Assembly (NCBI RefSeq): GCF_900156535.1
Contig: NZ_FTNV01000002.1
Location: forward strand, 434,001-498,000
Direction of reading: 5' to 3'
Source: Roseovarius nanhaiticus
GTDB lineage: Bacteria; Pseudomonadota; Alphaproteobacteria; Rhodobacterales; Rhodobacteraceae
DNA: 64,000 bases
A program made the translations under genes and the position numbers. Below are positions 22,661 to 30,031 of this stretch, one piece after another. The notes beneath the pieces were generated by a model. The model had not been told where the DNA came from and did not search any database. It was given only the letters and a program-made list of their open reading frames with translations. Every line of letters begins with the position of its first letter. The stretch's first letter is position 1.

Positions 22661-23338
22661 ATGCAAGTTTTCGACCTCGAGGCGCAGGGGCTGCGCAACC
22701 TCAACGCCGCGCTGCAGGCGCAGGCCAAGGACACCAACCAGACCGCTTGGGAAGTGGTGAACGCCAAGGGCAGCCACGCCATCGCCGTCGGCCTCGACGC
22801 GCCGATCGAGGTGATCGTCAAGGGCTCGACCGGGTATTACTGCGCCGGCATGAACAAGCAGGCCACCATTCGCGTCCATGGCTCGGCCGGGCCGGGCGTG
22901 GCCGAGAACATGATGTCGGGCACCGTCATCGTCGATGGCGATGCCAGCCAGTACGCGGGCGCCACCGGGCGCGGCGGCACTTTGGTGATCAAGGGCAATG
23001 CCAGCTCGCGCTGCGGGATTTCGATGAAGGGCATCGACATCATCGTGCATGGCAATATCGGCCATATGAGCGCCTTCATGGGCCAGTCCGGCAACATGGT
23101 TGCGCTGGGCGATGCCGGCGACGCTTTGGGTGACAGCCTGTACGAGGCCCGTCTTTTCGTGCGCGGCAAGGTCAAGAGCCTCGGCGCGGATTGCATCGAA
23201 AAGGAGATGCGCCCCGAGCATCTGGAAATCCTGGCCGAATTGCTGGAACGTGGCGAATGCGACGCCAAGCCCGAAGAGTTCCGCCGCTACGGCTCGGCCC
23301 GCAAGCTATACAATTTCAACATCGACAACGCGTATTGA
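22661..23338 (+). CDS. mgsB: N-methylglutamate synthase GXGXG subunit
   Basis: A 225-residue protein of the GXGXG fold that forms the C-terminal part of glutamate synthase alpha subunits and formylmethanofuran dehydrogenase subunit C. Right-handed helix turns are visible in repeats such as GSAGPGVAENMMSG, GDASQYAGATGRGG and GNASSRCGISMKG near residues 68-122. It is structural and connects amidotransferase and synthase activities. The start immediately follows the mgsA stop, and mgsC begins nine bases after its end. Confidence 0.86.
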   Translation: MQVFDLEAQGLRNLNAALQAQAKDTNQTAWEVVNAKGSHAIAVGLDAPIEVIVKGSTGYYCAGMNKQATIRVHGSAGPGVAENMMSGTVIVDGDASQYAGATGRGGTLVIKGNASSRCGISMKGIDIIVHGNIGHMSAFMGQSGNMVALGDAGDALGDSLYEARLFVRGKVKSLGADCIEKEMRPEHLEILAELLERGECDAKPEEFRRYGSARKLYNFNIDNAY

Positions 23339-23347
23339 GGGCCTGAG

Positions 23348-24691
23348 ATGAAAGACGATCACAAGGGCGCACCGCGCACCGTTCCCATCCAGTCGGCGAC
23401 CTTCTCGAACCCGACCAATGCCGAGATCCGCCGCGCCGCGGCCACCGGCATCTATGACATTCGTGGCGGCGGGTCCAAGCGCAAGCTGCCGCATTTCGAC
23501 GATCTGCTGTTTCTCGGCGCGTCGATCTCGCGCTACCCCCTCGAAGGGTATCGCGAGAAATGCGATACCAAGGTGACGCTGGGCACGCGGTTCGCGAAAA
23601 AGCCGATCGAACTGGATATCCCGATCACCATCGCGGGCATGTCCTTTGGCGCGCTGTCCGGCCCCGCCAAGGAGGCGCTGGGCCGCGGTGCGACGCTGGC
23701 TGGCACCTCGACCACCACAGGCGACGGCGGCATGACCGAGGAAGAGCGCGGCCATTCCAAGACACTGGTCTATCAATATCTGCCCTCGCGCTACGGCATG
23801 AACCCCGATGACCTGCGCCGCTGCGACGCGATCGAGATCGTGGTCGGCCAAGGCGCCAAGCCCGGCGGCGGCGGCATGCTGCTTGGCCAGAAAATCAGCG
23901 ACCGCGTGGCCGAGATGCGCAACCTGCCCAAGGGCATCGACCAGCGCAGCGCCTGCCGCCATCCCGACTGGACCGGCCCGGACGATCTGGAGATCAAGAT
24001 CCTCGAGCTGCGCGAGATCACCGGCTGGGAAAAGCCGATATACGTCAAGATCGGCGGCGCCCGTCCCTATTTCGACACCACGCTCGCGATCAAGGCCGGC
24101 GCGGATGTGGTTGTTCTTGACGGGATGCAGGGCGGCACGGCGGCGACGCAGGACGTCTTTATCGAGCATGTGGGCCAGCCCATCCTTGCCTGCATTGGCG
24201 AGGCGGTGCGCGCGCTTCAGGACATGGACATGCACCGTGAGGTGCAGCTGATCGTCTCGGGCGGCATTCGCGGCGGCGCGGACACGGCCAAGGCGCTGGC
24301 GCTGGGCGCCGATGCGGTTGCCATCGGCACCGCGGCGCTGATCGCGCTGGGGGATAACGACCCGCGCTGGGAGGCCGAGTATAACGCGCTGGGCACCACG
24401 GCGGGTGCCTATGACGACTGGCACGAGGGCCGCGATCCGGCGGGCATCACCACGCAGGACCCCGAGTTGATGAAGCGGTTCGACCCCATCGAGGGCGGGC
24501 GCCGCCTGAACAACTACCTCAAGGTAATGGCACTTGAGGCGCAGACCATCGCGCGGGCCTGTGGCAAAAACCACCTGCACAACCTCGAGCCCGAGGATCT
24601 GTGCGCCGTGACACTGGAGGCCGCGGCAATGGCCAAGATCCCGCTTGCAGGAACCAGCTGGTATCCGGGCAAGCCGGGCAGCGGCTACTGA
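23348..24691 (+). CDS. mgsC: N-methylglutamate synthase FMN-binding subunit
   Basis: A 447-residue glutamate-synthase-type TIM barrel with FMN and probably an iron-sulfur cluster. It shows IAGMSFGALSGPAKEALGRGA near 94, GQGAKPGGGGMLLGQKIS near 166, the flavin phosphate site IVSGGIRGGADTAKALALGADAV near 300, and a Cys-containing C-terminus. It performs the reductive amination half of N-methylglutamate formation. It is last in mgsABC and is followed by a strong terminator before gmaS. Length and motifs match the GlxD/MgsC group. Confidence 0.88.
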   Translation: MKDDHKGAPRTVPIQSATFSNPTNAEIRRAAATGIYDIRGGGSKRKLPHFDDLLFLGASISRYPLEGYREKCDTKVTLGTRFAKKPIELDIPITIAGMSFGALSGPAKEALGRGATLAGTSTTTGDGGMTEEERGHSKTLVYQYLPSRYGMNPDDLRRCDAIEIVVGQGAKPGGGGMLLGQKISDRVAEMRNLPKGIDQRSACRHPDWTGPDDLEIKILELREITGWEKPIYVKIGGARPYFDTTLAIKAGADVVVLDGMQGGTAATQDVFIEHVGQPILACIGEAVRALQDMDMHREVQLIVSGGIRGGADTAKALALGADAVAIGTAALIALGDNDPRWEAEYNALGTTAGAYDDWHEGRDPAGITTQDPELMKRFDPIEGGRRLNNYLKVMALEAQTIARACGKNHLHNLEPEDLCAVTLEAAAMAKIPLAGTSWYPGKPGSGY

Positions 24692-24707
24692 TCCGGGACG
24701 CGTGAAA

Positions 24708-24740
24708 AAAAGGCGCGGCGTTGATTGCGCCGCGCCTTTT
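24708..24740 (+). terminator. Terminator between mgsC and gmaS
   Basis: GGCGCGGCG (24712-24720) pairs with CGCCGCGCC (24728-24736), loop TTGATTG, with an upstream A run and TTTT after the stem. gmaS begins 45 bases later, so it is either expressed by read-through or from a very short promoter region. Confidence 0.8.
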
Positions 24741-24785
24741 GCCATCGTAGCTTCCCCAAAAAACGAAACAACAGGGACACAAAAC

Positions 24786-26117
24786 ATGACCACCGATCTG
24801 GCCAAGTTCGCCAAGGACAATGGCGTCAAATACTTCATGATCTCCTTTACCGACCTTTTCGGCGCACAGCGCGCCAAACTGGTTCCGGCCCGCGCCATCG
24901 CGGATATGCAAGAGGATGGCGCAGGCTTTGCAGGCTTTGCGACCTATCTGGATCTGACACCTGCCCACCCTGACATGCTGGCCGTGCCGGACCCGTCCTC
25001 GGTCATTCAGCTTCCGTGGAAGCCCGAGATCGCCTGGGTCGCCTCGAACTGCGTGATGGAGGGCGAGGACGTCGCCCAGGCGCCGCGCAACGTGCTGCGC
25101 CGCCTCATCAAAGAGGCTGCGGACGAGGGGATGCACGTCAAGACCGGCATCGAGGCCGAGTTCTTTCTGCTGTCGCCCGAAGGCACCGAGATCAACGATC
25201 CATATGATCGGGCAGCCAAGCCTTGTTACGACCAGCAGACAATGATGCGCAGCTACGAGGTGATCCGCGAGATCAGCGATTACATGCTGGAGCTGGGCTG
25301 GAACCCTTACCAGTCGGACCACGAGGACGCGAACGGCCAGTGGGAGATGAACTGGGATTTCGACGACGCGCTGGTGACAGCGGACAAGCACAGCTTTTTC
25401 AAGTTCATGACCAAGACCGTTGCGGAAAAGCACGGCATGCGCGCCACGTTCATGCCCAAGCCCATTCCGGGCCTGACGGGCAATGGTTGTCACGCGCATA
25501 TCTCGGTCTGGGACGCGCCGGGCAAGAAGAGCAAGACAAACGTCTTCGCCGCCGAAAAGACCGATACACCCACGGGCGAGCTGGGCCTGTCGGAGCAGGG
25601 CAAGCATTTCCTCGGCGGGATCATGAAGCACGCAAGCGCGCTGGCCGCAATCACCAACCCGACGGTCAACAGCTACAAGCGCATCAACGCGCCGCGCACC
25701 ACCTCGGGCGCCACGTGGGCGCCGAACACCGTTACATGGACCGGCAATAACCGCACTCACATGGTGCGTGTGCCCGGACCCGGCCGGTTCGAGCTGCGCC
25801 TGCCCGATGGCGCGGTGAACCCCTACCTCTTGCAGGCGGTCATCATCGCGGCGGGCCTATCGGGCGTGCGGTCCAAGGCAGAGCCGGGCAAGCGGCACGA
25901 TATCGACATGTATGCCGAAGGTCACAAGGTGCGCGGCGCGCCCAAGCTGCCGTTGAACATGCTGGACGCGATGCGCGCGTATGACAGCGACAAAGAGCTG
26001 AAAGCATCAATGGGCGAGGAATTCTCGGCGGCATTTCTCAAGATGAAGCGCGAGGAATGGAACCAGTTCGTCTCGCATTTCTCGCGCTGGGAGCGTGAGA
26101 ACACGATTGATATCTAA
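24786..26117 (+). CDS. gmaS: Gamma-glutamylmethylamide synthetase
   Basis: A 443-residue glutamine-synthetase-like ligase that joins methylamine to glutamate using ATP, the entry of the N-methylglutamate pathway. The N-terminal beta-grasp is about residues 5-100; the catalytic barrel carries EAEFFLL near 124, NGQWEMN near 184, the ATP/glutamate site NGCHAHISVWD near 233 and a C-terminal RFELRLPDGAVNPYL near 336. ATG 24786 has an AGGGA site; an upstream in-frame stretch overlapping mgsC was rejected. Ordinary glutamine synthetase or glnT is the alternative, but the adjacent mgs and dmm genes support gmaS. Confidence 0.88.
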   Translation: MTTDLAKFAKDNGVKYFMISFTDLFGAQRAKLVPARAIADMQEDGAGFAGFATYLDLTPAHPDMLAVPDPSSVIQLPWKPEIAWVASNCVMEGEDVAQAPRNVLRRLIKEAADEGMHVKTGIEAEFFLLSPEGTEINDPYDRAAKPCYDQQTMMRSYEVIREISDYMLELGWNPYQSDHEDANGQWEMNWDFDDALVTADKHSFFKFMTKTVAEKHGMRATFMPKPIPGLTGNGCHAHISVWDAPGKKSKTNVFAAEKTDTPTGELGLSEQGKHFLGGIMKHASALAAITNPTVNSYKRINAPRTTSGATWAPNTVTWTGNNRTHMVRVPGPGRFELRLPDGAVNPYLLQAVIIAAGLSGVRSKAEPGKRHDIDMYAEGHKVRGAPKLPLNMLDAMRAYDSDKELKASMGEEFSAAFLKMKREEWNQFVSHFSRWERENTIDI

Positions 26118-26138
26118 TCATCAATTCAAGGTAACGAC

Positions 26139-26168
26139 AAAAGGGCAGGCCGATGCGCCTGCCCTTTT
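26139..26168 (+). terminator. Terminator after gmaS
   Basis: GGGCAGGC (26143-26150) pairs perfectly with GCCTGCCC (26157-26164) around loop CGATGC, with AAAA before and TTTT after. The symmetry suits bidirectional stopping between gmaS and the convergent RcnB-like gene. Confidence 0.82.
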
Positions 26169-26196
26169 CACGTCTGCGGCGCGCCGCCAAACCGCG

Positions 26197-26514
26197 TTAA
26201 TTCAGAATACCGGCCACGGCCCCGATAAGGTCCAACACCTTGCGCGTGTCCCGATCAACTCGGTAGACGTAATCGCCCATGCGGTAATAGGTTTCGTCCC
26301 GGTCCAAGCCATAGCGCCCGGGATTTCTGATCAGCACATAGTCGCCAGTGAGGCGATCGCCGCGGCCATAAATTTTCTTGGCTTGGCCCGGTGGCAGGCA
26401 TCCGTTCTGTTTCTTGGCAAGGCCCGGTGGGCAGCCCTTGGAGCTGCCCGCAAGGACCGAAACAGGCGAAACCGCCAACATAGCCGCTGCTGAGATCAGG
26501 ATGATGGGACGCAT
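26197..26514 (-). CDS. RcnB-like small secreted protein
   Basis: A 105-residue protein with a Sec signal peptide (about residues 1-22, ending VLAGS). The mature part has CPPGLAKKQNGCLPPGQAKK, a two-Cys Pro/Gly-rich motif of many Rhodobacteraceae proteins, then an RcnB-type Tyr/Arg/Asp-rich domain (DYVLIRNPGRYGL, GDYVYRVDRDT). RcnB is a periplasmic nickel/cobalt homeostasis protein, but most family members are uncharacterised; members are sometimes mislabelled as excinuclease. It sits alone between gmaS and a rhodanese gene, with no link to methylamine use evident. Confidence 0.7.
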   Translation of the reverse strand: MRPIILISAAAMLAVSPVSVLAGSSKGCPPGLAKKQNGCLPPGQAKKIYGRGDRLTGDYVLIRNPGRYGLDRDETYYRMGDYVYRVDRDTRKVLDLIGAVAGILN

Positions 26515-26590
26515 AATTCCTCTCCTGTCAGATCATGCCTTATACGTGGTAACGCCGCAGCATGCGAAAGAGTTCTGATCGCAAATGACC

Positions 26591-26968
26591 TCACCCCTCT
26601 TTGCGCATCTCCTTGGGTGCGCCAGTAGACATTTCGGTGCCGATATACGGCTGTCCGCTTTCCTTCCAGGCCGCCATGCCGCCCTCCATATGCGCAATCG
26701 GATCCAGCCCGGCCTCGAGGCACATCTGCGCCGCCTTGCCCGAGCGCACCCCCGAGCCGCAATGCAGCACCAGGCGCTTGCCCTGCTGCCCCGGCAGGCG
26801 TTCGGGGCGGAACTCCTGAAGCGGCATCAACAAGGCGCCCTCGATCCGTTCCAGCGCAAATTCCTGCGGCGAGCGTACGTCGATCAGCACGAGACTGTCT
26901 CGGTCCGCGGCAATCTCCTCGGGGGTCCACAAATCCACGGGGCCTGCATCCGTTTGTTCGGTCTTCAT
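26591..26968 (-). CDS. Rhodanese-like domain protein
   Basis: A 125-residue single-domain sulfurtransferase. The CDC25-like opening VLIDVRSPQEFALERIEGA near residue 27 and the active loop HCGSGVRSGKAAQ near 69 give the catalytic Cys. The end (GGMAAWKESGQP) is typical. It could move persulfide sulfur; partner proteins are unknown. Seventy-six bases separate it from the RcnB-like gene, and an operon with it is possible. No signal peptide is visible. Confidence 0.85.
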   Translation of the reverse strand: MKTEQTDAGPVDLWTPEEIAADRDSLVLIDVRSPQEFALERIEGALLMPLQEFRPERLPGQQGKRLVLHCGSGVRSGKAAQMCLEAGLDPIAHMEGGMAAWKESGQPYIGTEMSTGAPKEMRKEG

Positions 26969-27162
26969 GTCACTCTCCTTCTTTCATGACGCGTCAACGC
27001 CAAAACACGCGGCGCGGTTCACCAACCAAGCTGGGGATGACGACGCAGAATGGAAAGCCCATGACGCACGCAAAGCACATAATAGGAGGGATTGCCGTGT
27101 ATCAGGCTCTGCCCTAGGCTTTGCAATCGGCAGATCAAGCCCCGAAACACCACATACTCATG

Positions 27163-27201
27163 GTCAAATTTCTTGACTTGCAGGAAACGCGCCGTTTGAA
27201 T
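27163..27201 (+). promoter_or_regulatory. Candidate tmm promoter with overlapping palindrome
   Basis: TTGACT (27173-27178) and TTGAAT (27196-27201) are 17 bases apart, about 55 bases before the tmm start. The inverted repeat GTCAA-ATTTC-TTGAC (27163-27177) covers the -35 box and has T-N11-A form, so it could be a LysR-type or repressor site. Confidence 0.4.
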
Positions 27202-27256
27202 TGGGTCCAAACGCGGCACGCCTAATCTGTCCGCTTTGAACCAACAGGAGACATCA

Positions 27257-28594
27257 ATGACGAAACGTATCGCGATCCTCGGCGCGGGCCCTTCGGGCCT
27301 CGCACAGTTGCGCGCCTTTCAATCGGCCAAGGAAAAAGGCGAGGATATTCCCGAGATCGTCTGCTTTGAAAAGCAGGACGATTGGGGCGGTCTGTGGAAT
27401 TACACCTGGCGCACCGGCGTCGATCAATATGGCGAGCCGGTTCACGGCTCGATGTATCGCTACCTTTGGTCGAACGGCCCTAAGGAAGGCCTGGAATTCG
27501 CGGACTACTCCTTCGAGGAGCATTTCGGCAAACAGATCGCCAGCTATCCGCCCCGCGCCGTTTTGATGGACTACATCGAAGGCCGCGTGAAAAAGGCCGG
27601 CGTGCGCGACTGGATCCGCTTTGAGACCGCCGTGCGCCGCGTCGAAAAGAACGACAACGGCAAGTTCAACGTCACCGTCTGCAACCTGCCCAAGGATGAC
27701 GAATATACCGAAGAGTTCGATCACGTTATCTGCGCGACCGGCCATTTCAGCACGCCGAACGTGCCCCAATTCGACGGCTTCGACAAGTTCAAGGGCCGCA
27801 TCCTGCACGCCCATGACTTCCGCGATGCGCTGGAGTTCAAGGATCAGGATCTGCTGATCATCGGCACGTCCTACTCGGCCGAGGATATCGGCAGCCAGTG
27901 CTGGAAATACGGGGCCAAGTCGATCACGGTCAGCCACCGTACGGCGCCCATGGGCTTCAAATGGCCGGATAACTGGCAGGAAGTCCCACTGCTCACGCAT
28001 GTCGATGGCAACACCGCTTACTTCAAGGACGGCACGTCCAAGGATGTGGACGCGATCCTGCTCTGCACGGGCTACCAGCATCATTTCCCCTTCATGGCCG
28101 ACAATCTGCGCCTGCGCACGGCCAACCGCCTGGCCACCTCGGACCTCTACAAGGGCGTGGCCTGGGTCCATGACCCCGACCTCTTCTATCTCGGCATGCA
28201 AGACCAGTGGTTCACCTTCAACATGTTCGACGCGCAGGCCTGGTGGGTGCGCGATGCGATCATGGGCAAGATCAAGATCCCCGGCAAATCCGAAATGGAG
28301 GCAGATGTGGCGGACCGCATCGCGCGCGAAGATGCGGGCGAGGACGACTATCAGGCGATCCAGTATCAGGCCGACTACATCAAGGAGCTGATTGCCGAGA
28401 CGGATTATCCCAGCTTTAACGTCGACGGCGCATGCGAGGCATTCTTCGAGTGGAAAAAGCACAAGAAGGAAGACATCATGACCTTCCGCAACAACAGCTA
28501 CACCTCGGTGATCACGAACACCAAGGCGCCCAAGCACCACACCCCGTGGAAGGACGCTCTGGACGATAGCCTCGAAGTCTATCTGCAAAACTGA
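27257..28594 (+). CDS. tmm: Trimethylamine monooxygenase
   Basis: A 445-residue flavin-containing monooxygenase that oxidises trimethylamine to TMAO with NADPH and oxygen. The FAD site is [11 protein letters not shown] near residue 6, the FMO fingerprint is [11 protein letters not shown] near 178, and the NADPH site [10 protein letters not shown] follows near 203. ATG 27257 has GGAG seven bases upstream; the earlier in-frame start adds seven residues. It has its own promoter region of about 290 bases and a terminator behind it. With tdm, dmmDABC and gmaS nearby, the assignment as Tmm rather than another FMO is strong. Confidence 0.93.
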   Translation: MTKRIAILGAGPSGLAQLRAFQSAKEKGEDIPEIVCFEKQDDWGGLWNYTWRTGVDQYGEPVHGSMYRYLWSNGPKEGLEFADYSFEEHFGKQIASYPPRAVLMDYIEGRVKKAGVRDWIRFETAVRRVEKNDNGKFNVTVCNLPKDDEYTEEFDHVICATGHFSTPNVPQFDGFDKFKGRILHAHDFRDALEFKDQDLLIIGTSYSAEDIGSQCWKYGAKSITVSHRTAPMGFKWPDNWQEVPLLTHVDGNTAYFKDGTSKDVDAILLCTGYQHHFPFMADNLRLRTANRLATSDLYKGVAWVHDPDLFYLGMQDQWFTFNMFDAQAWWVRDAIMGKIKIPGKSEMEADVADRIAREDAGEDDYQAIQYQADYIKELIAETDYPSFNVDGACEAFFEWKKHKKEDIMTFRNNSYTSVITNTKAPKHHTPWKDALDDSLEVYLQN

Positions 28595-28613
28595 GCCGAC
28601 CGGCTCGGCGTCA

Positions 28614-28641
28614 AGGCGCGGCACCCAGGTGCCGCGCTTTT
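28614..28641 (+). terminator. Terminator after tmm
   Basis: GCGCGGCACC (28616-28625) and GGTGCCGCGC (28628-28637) form a tight stem, in practice nine pairs around CCAG, followed by TTTT. It separates tmm from the convergent deacetylase gene. Confidence 0.78.
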
Positions 28642-28650
28642 CATTTGGGC

Positions 28651-29544
28651 TCAGCCCAGATCCAAGCCAGCGTAGTGCCGTGCGATTTTCCCCGGCGTCG
28701 TGAACCACGTCTCGGCCCCTGCCCGCTCCTTCAAATGCGTCAACGCACGCTCCAGATGCGCAAAGCGGTGCGCCTGCCCCATCAGGTAGGGATGCAGCGC
28801 GATCCCCATGACGACGGGCCGCTGGCGGCATTCGCGCTGGTGCAGGTCATAGGCGTCCTCGATCATCCCGGCAAATTCAGCACCCTCGCGGCGGCGCCCG
28901 ATGATCTGCGGCACGTCGTTGATCTCTTGCGGGTATGGGACGGACAAGATTCGGCCTGTGCCGCCTTGCGTGTCGAACCACACTGGTTGTTCGTCATGCG
29001 ACCAGTCCATCAGATAGCTGTAGCCGGCATCCTCCAGCAGGTCGGGCGTATCGACCGACTCGGAGATGAGCGGCGCAAGGTAGCCCGAGGGCGCGGTGCC
29101 GGTCGCGTCGGTCAGGCGCTGGCGGCTTTCTCGCAGCATCTTGGCTTCTTCTGCTTTGGGCAGCCTGCCTGGCTCGGTCGAGTTGGTCCAGCCATGCGCC
29201 ACGATCTCATCCCCGCGCGCGGCGAAAGCATCCACGATCTGCGGTGCATGATCGCAAACCGCCGCGTTCAAAAGGGCCGCTGCCGGCAGATCCAGACGAT
29301 CCAGCAGATCCAGCATCCGCCAGATACCCACCCTGTTGCCGTAATCGCGCCAAGCAAAATTCAGAACGTCGGGTGCATGATTGGCCGAGGCCAGAACCGC
29401 GCCGCCCGGCTCGTTGAAATTGAACCATTCGATATTAATCGCGACATAGACCGCCAAGCGCCGCCCCTCGGGCCAGGAAAAATCCGGGCGCCCAGTGATC
29501 GGTGAGTAGTCATAGCGTCGATGATGGGACATCTGTGTCGGCAT
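28651..29544 (-). CDS. Polysaccharide deacetylase / allantoinase-like protein
   Basis: A 297-residue member of the NodB-homology family, closest in layout to PuuE-type allantoinases. Features are RLAVYVAINIEWF near 29, a His-Gly pair in IVAHGWTNST near 114 (metal-binding in this family), and ALHPYLMGQ near 251 near the end of the barrel. No signal peptide is present, so a small cytoplasmic amide substrate is more likely than a cell-wall glycan. It follows the truncated haemoglobin gene by 61 bases on the same strand, so it may belong to the tdm transcript. Substrate unknown. Confidence 0.78.
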   Translation of the reverse strand: MPTQMSHHRRYDYSPITGRPDFSWPEGRRLAVYVAINIEWFNFNEPGGAVLASANHAPDVLNFAWRDYGNRVGIWRMLDLLDRLDLPAAALLNAAVCDHAPQIVDAFAARGDEIVAHGWTNSTEPGRLPKAEEAKMLRESRQRLTDATGTAPSGYLAPLISESVDTPDLLEDAGYSYLMDWSHDEQPVWFDTQGGTGRILSVPYPQEINDVPQIIGRRREGAEFAGMIEDAYDLHQRECRQRPVVMGIALHPYLMGQAHRFAHLERALTHLKERAGAETWFTTPGKIARHYAGLDLG

Positions 29545-29605
29545 GGGGCACCACCGTGTTGTTGCACAAGTGGCTTCAACGCCCGGCCCACCTCAGTGTT
29601 CCGCG

Positions 29606-30031
29606 TCAGACCGCATCGCGCCGCGCGCTTTGCTCGCCTACAACATCGCCATTATTGACCAGCGCCAGTGCCACGCGCCGCAAGGTGGCGCGAACCCGCT
29701 CGATATGCGCGCCCGAATGGCCCAGATCGGCCAAGGCGCGGTCCATCAGTGCCAGCCAATTCTCGGCATCCTCCTGAAGGATGGGAATGTGTTCGTGAAT
29801 AAGCTTCACGTTCATATGCCCATGCCGCTCTTTGTAGTAATGCCGCCCGCCGAAAAAGCCGCTCAGGAAATTGAACTGCTCTTCCCGCGTGGCGGCAATA
29901 CCGTGTCCGTCCATGTGAAGACGTACAATTTGCGCCCCCTCGGGCCTGGCCTCGACCAAGTCGTAGAAGTGCTCGACAAGGCGTTTGAGCGCGGGCTCAC
30001 CGCCCATCTTGTCAAGCACGGTATCGGTCAT
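29606..30031 (-). CDS. Group II-type truncated haemoglobin
   Basis: A 141-residue 2-on-2 haemoglobin. The haem-pocket Tyr in EHFYDLVEA near residue 23, the LSGFFGG turn near 56, the proximal-His region ERHGHMN near 68 and the Trp in ENWLALMDRAL near 92 are group II marks. Such proteins bind oxygen or nitric oxide or aid redox chemistry. Its start overlaps the tdm stop by four bases, so it is translationally coupled to TMAO demethylase. A role in oxygen delivery to, or protection of, the methylamine oxygenases is inference. Confidence 0.85.
   Translation of the reverse strand: MTDTVLDKMGGEPALKRLVEHFYDLVEARPEGAQIVRLHMDGHGIAATREEQFNFLSGFFGGRHYYKERHGHMNVKLIHEHIPILQEDAENWLALMDRALADLGHSGAHIERVRATLRRVALALVNNGDVVGEQSARRDAV

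Noticed and set aside
23306..24898. 530-codon minus-strand ORF
   Set aside because: Antisense to mgsC, which has clear glutamate synthase motifs.
24786..26117. Ordinary glutamine synthetase (glnA)
   Set aside because: The gene is embedded with mgsABC, dmm and tmm and has the short form typical of gamma-glutamylmethylamide synthetase.
27254..28831. 525-codon minus-strand ORF
   Set aside because: Antisense to tmm, whose FAD and NADPH motifs are clear.
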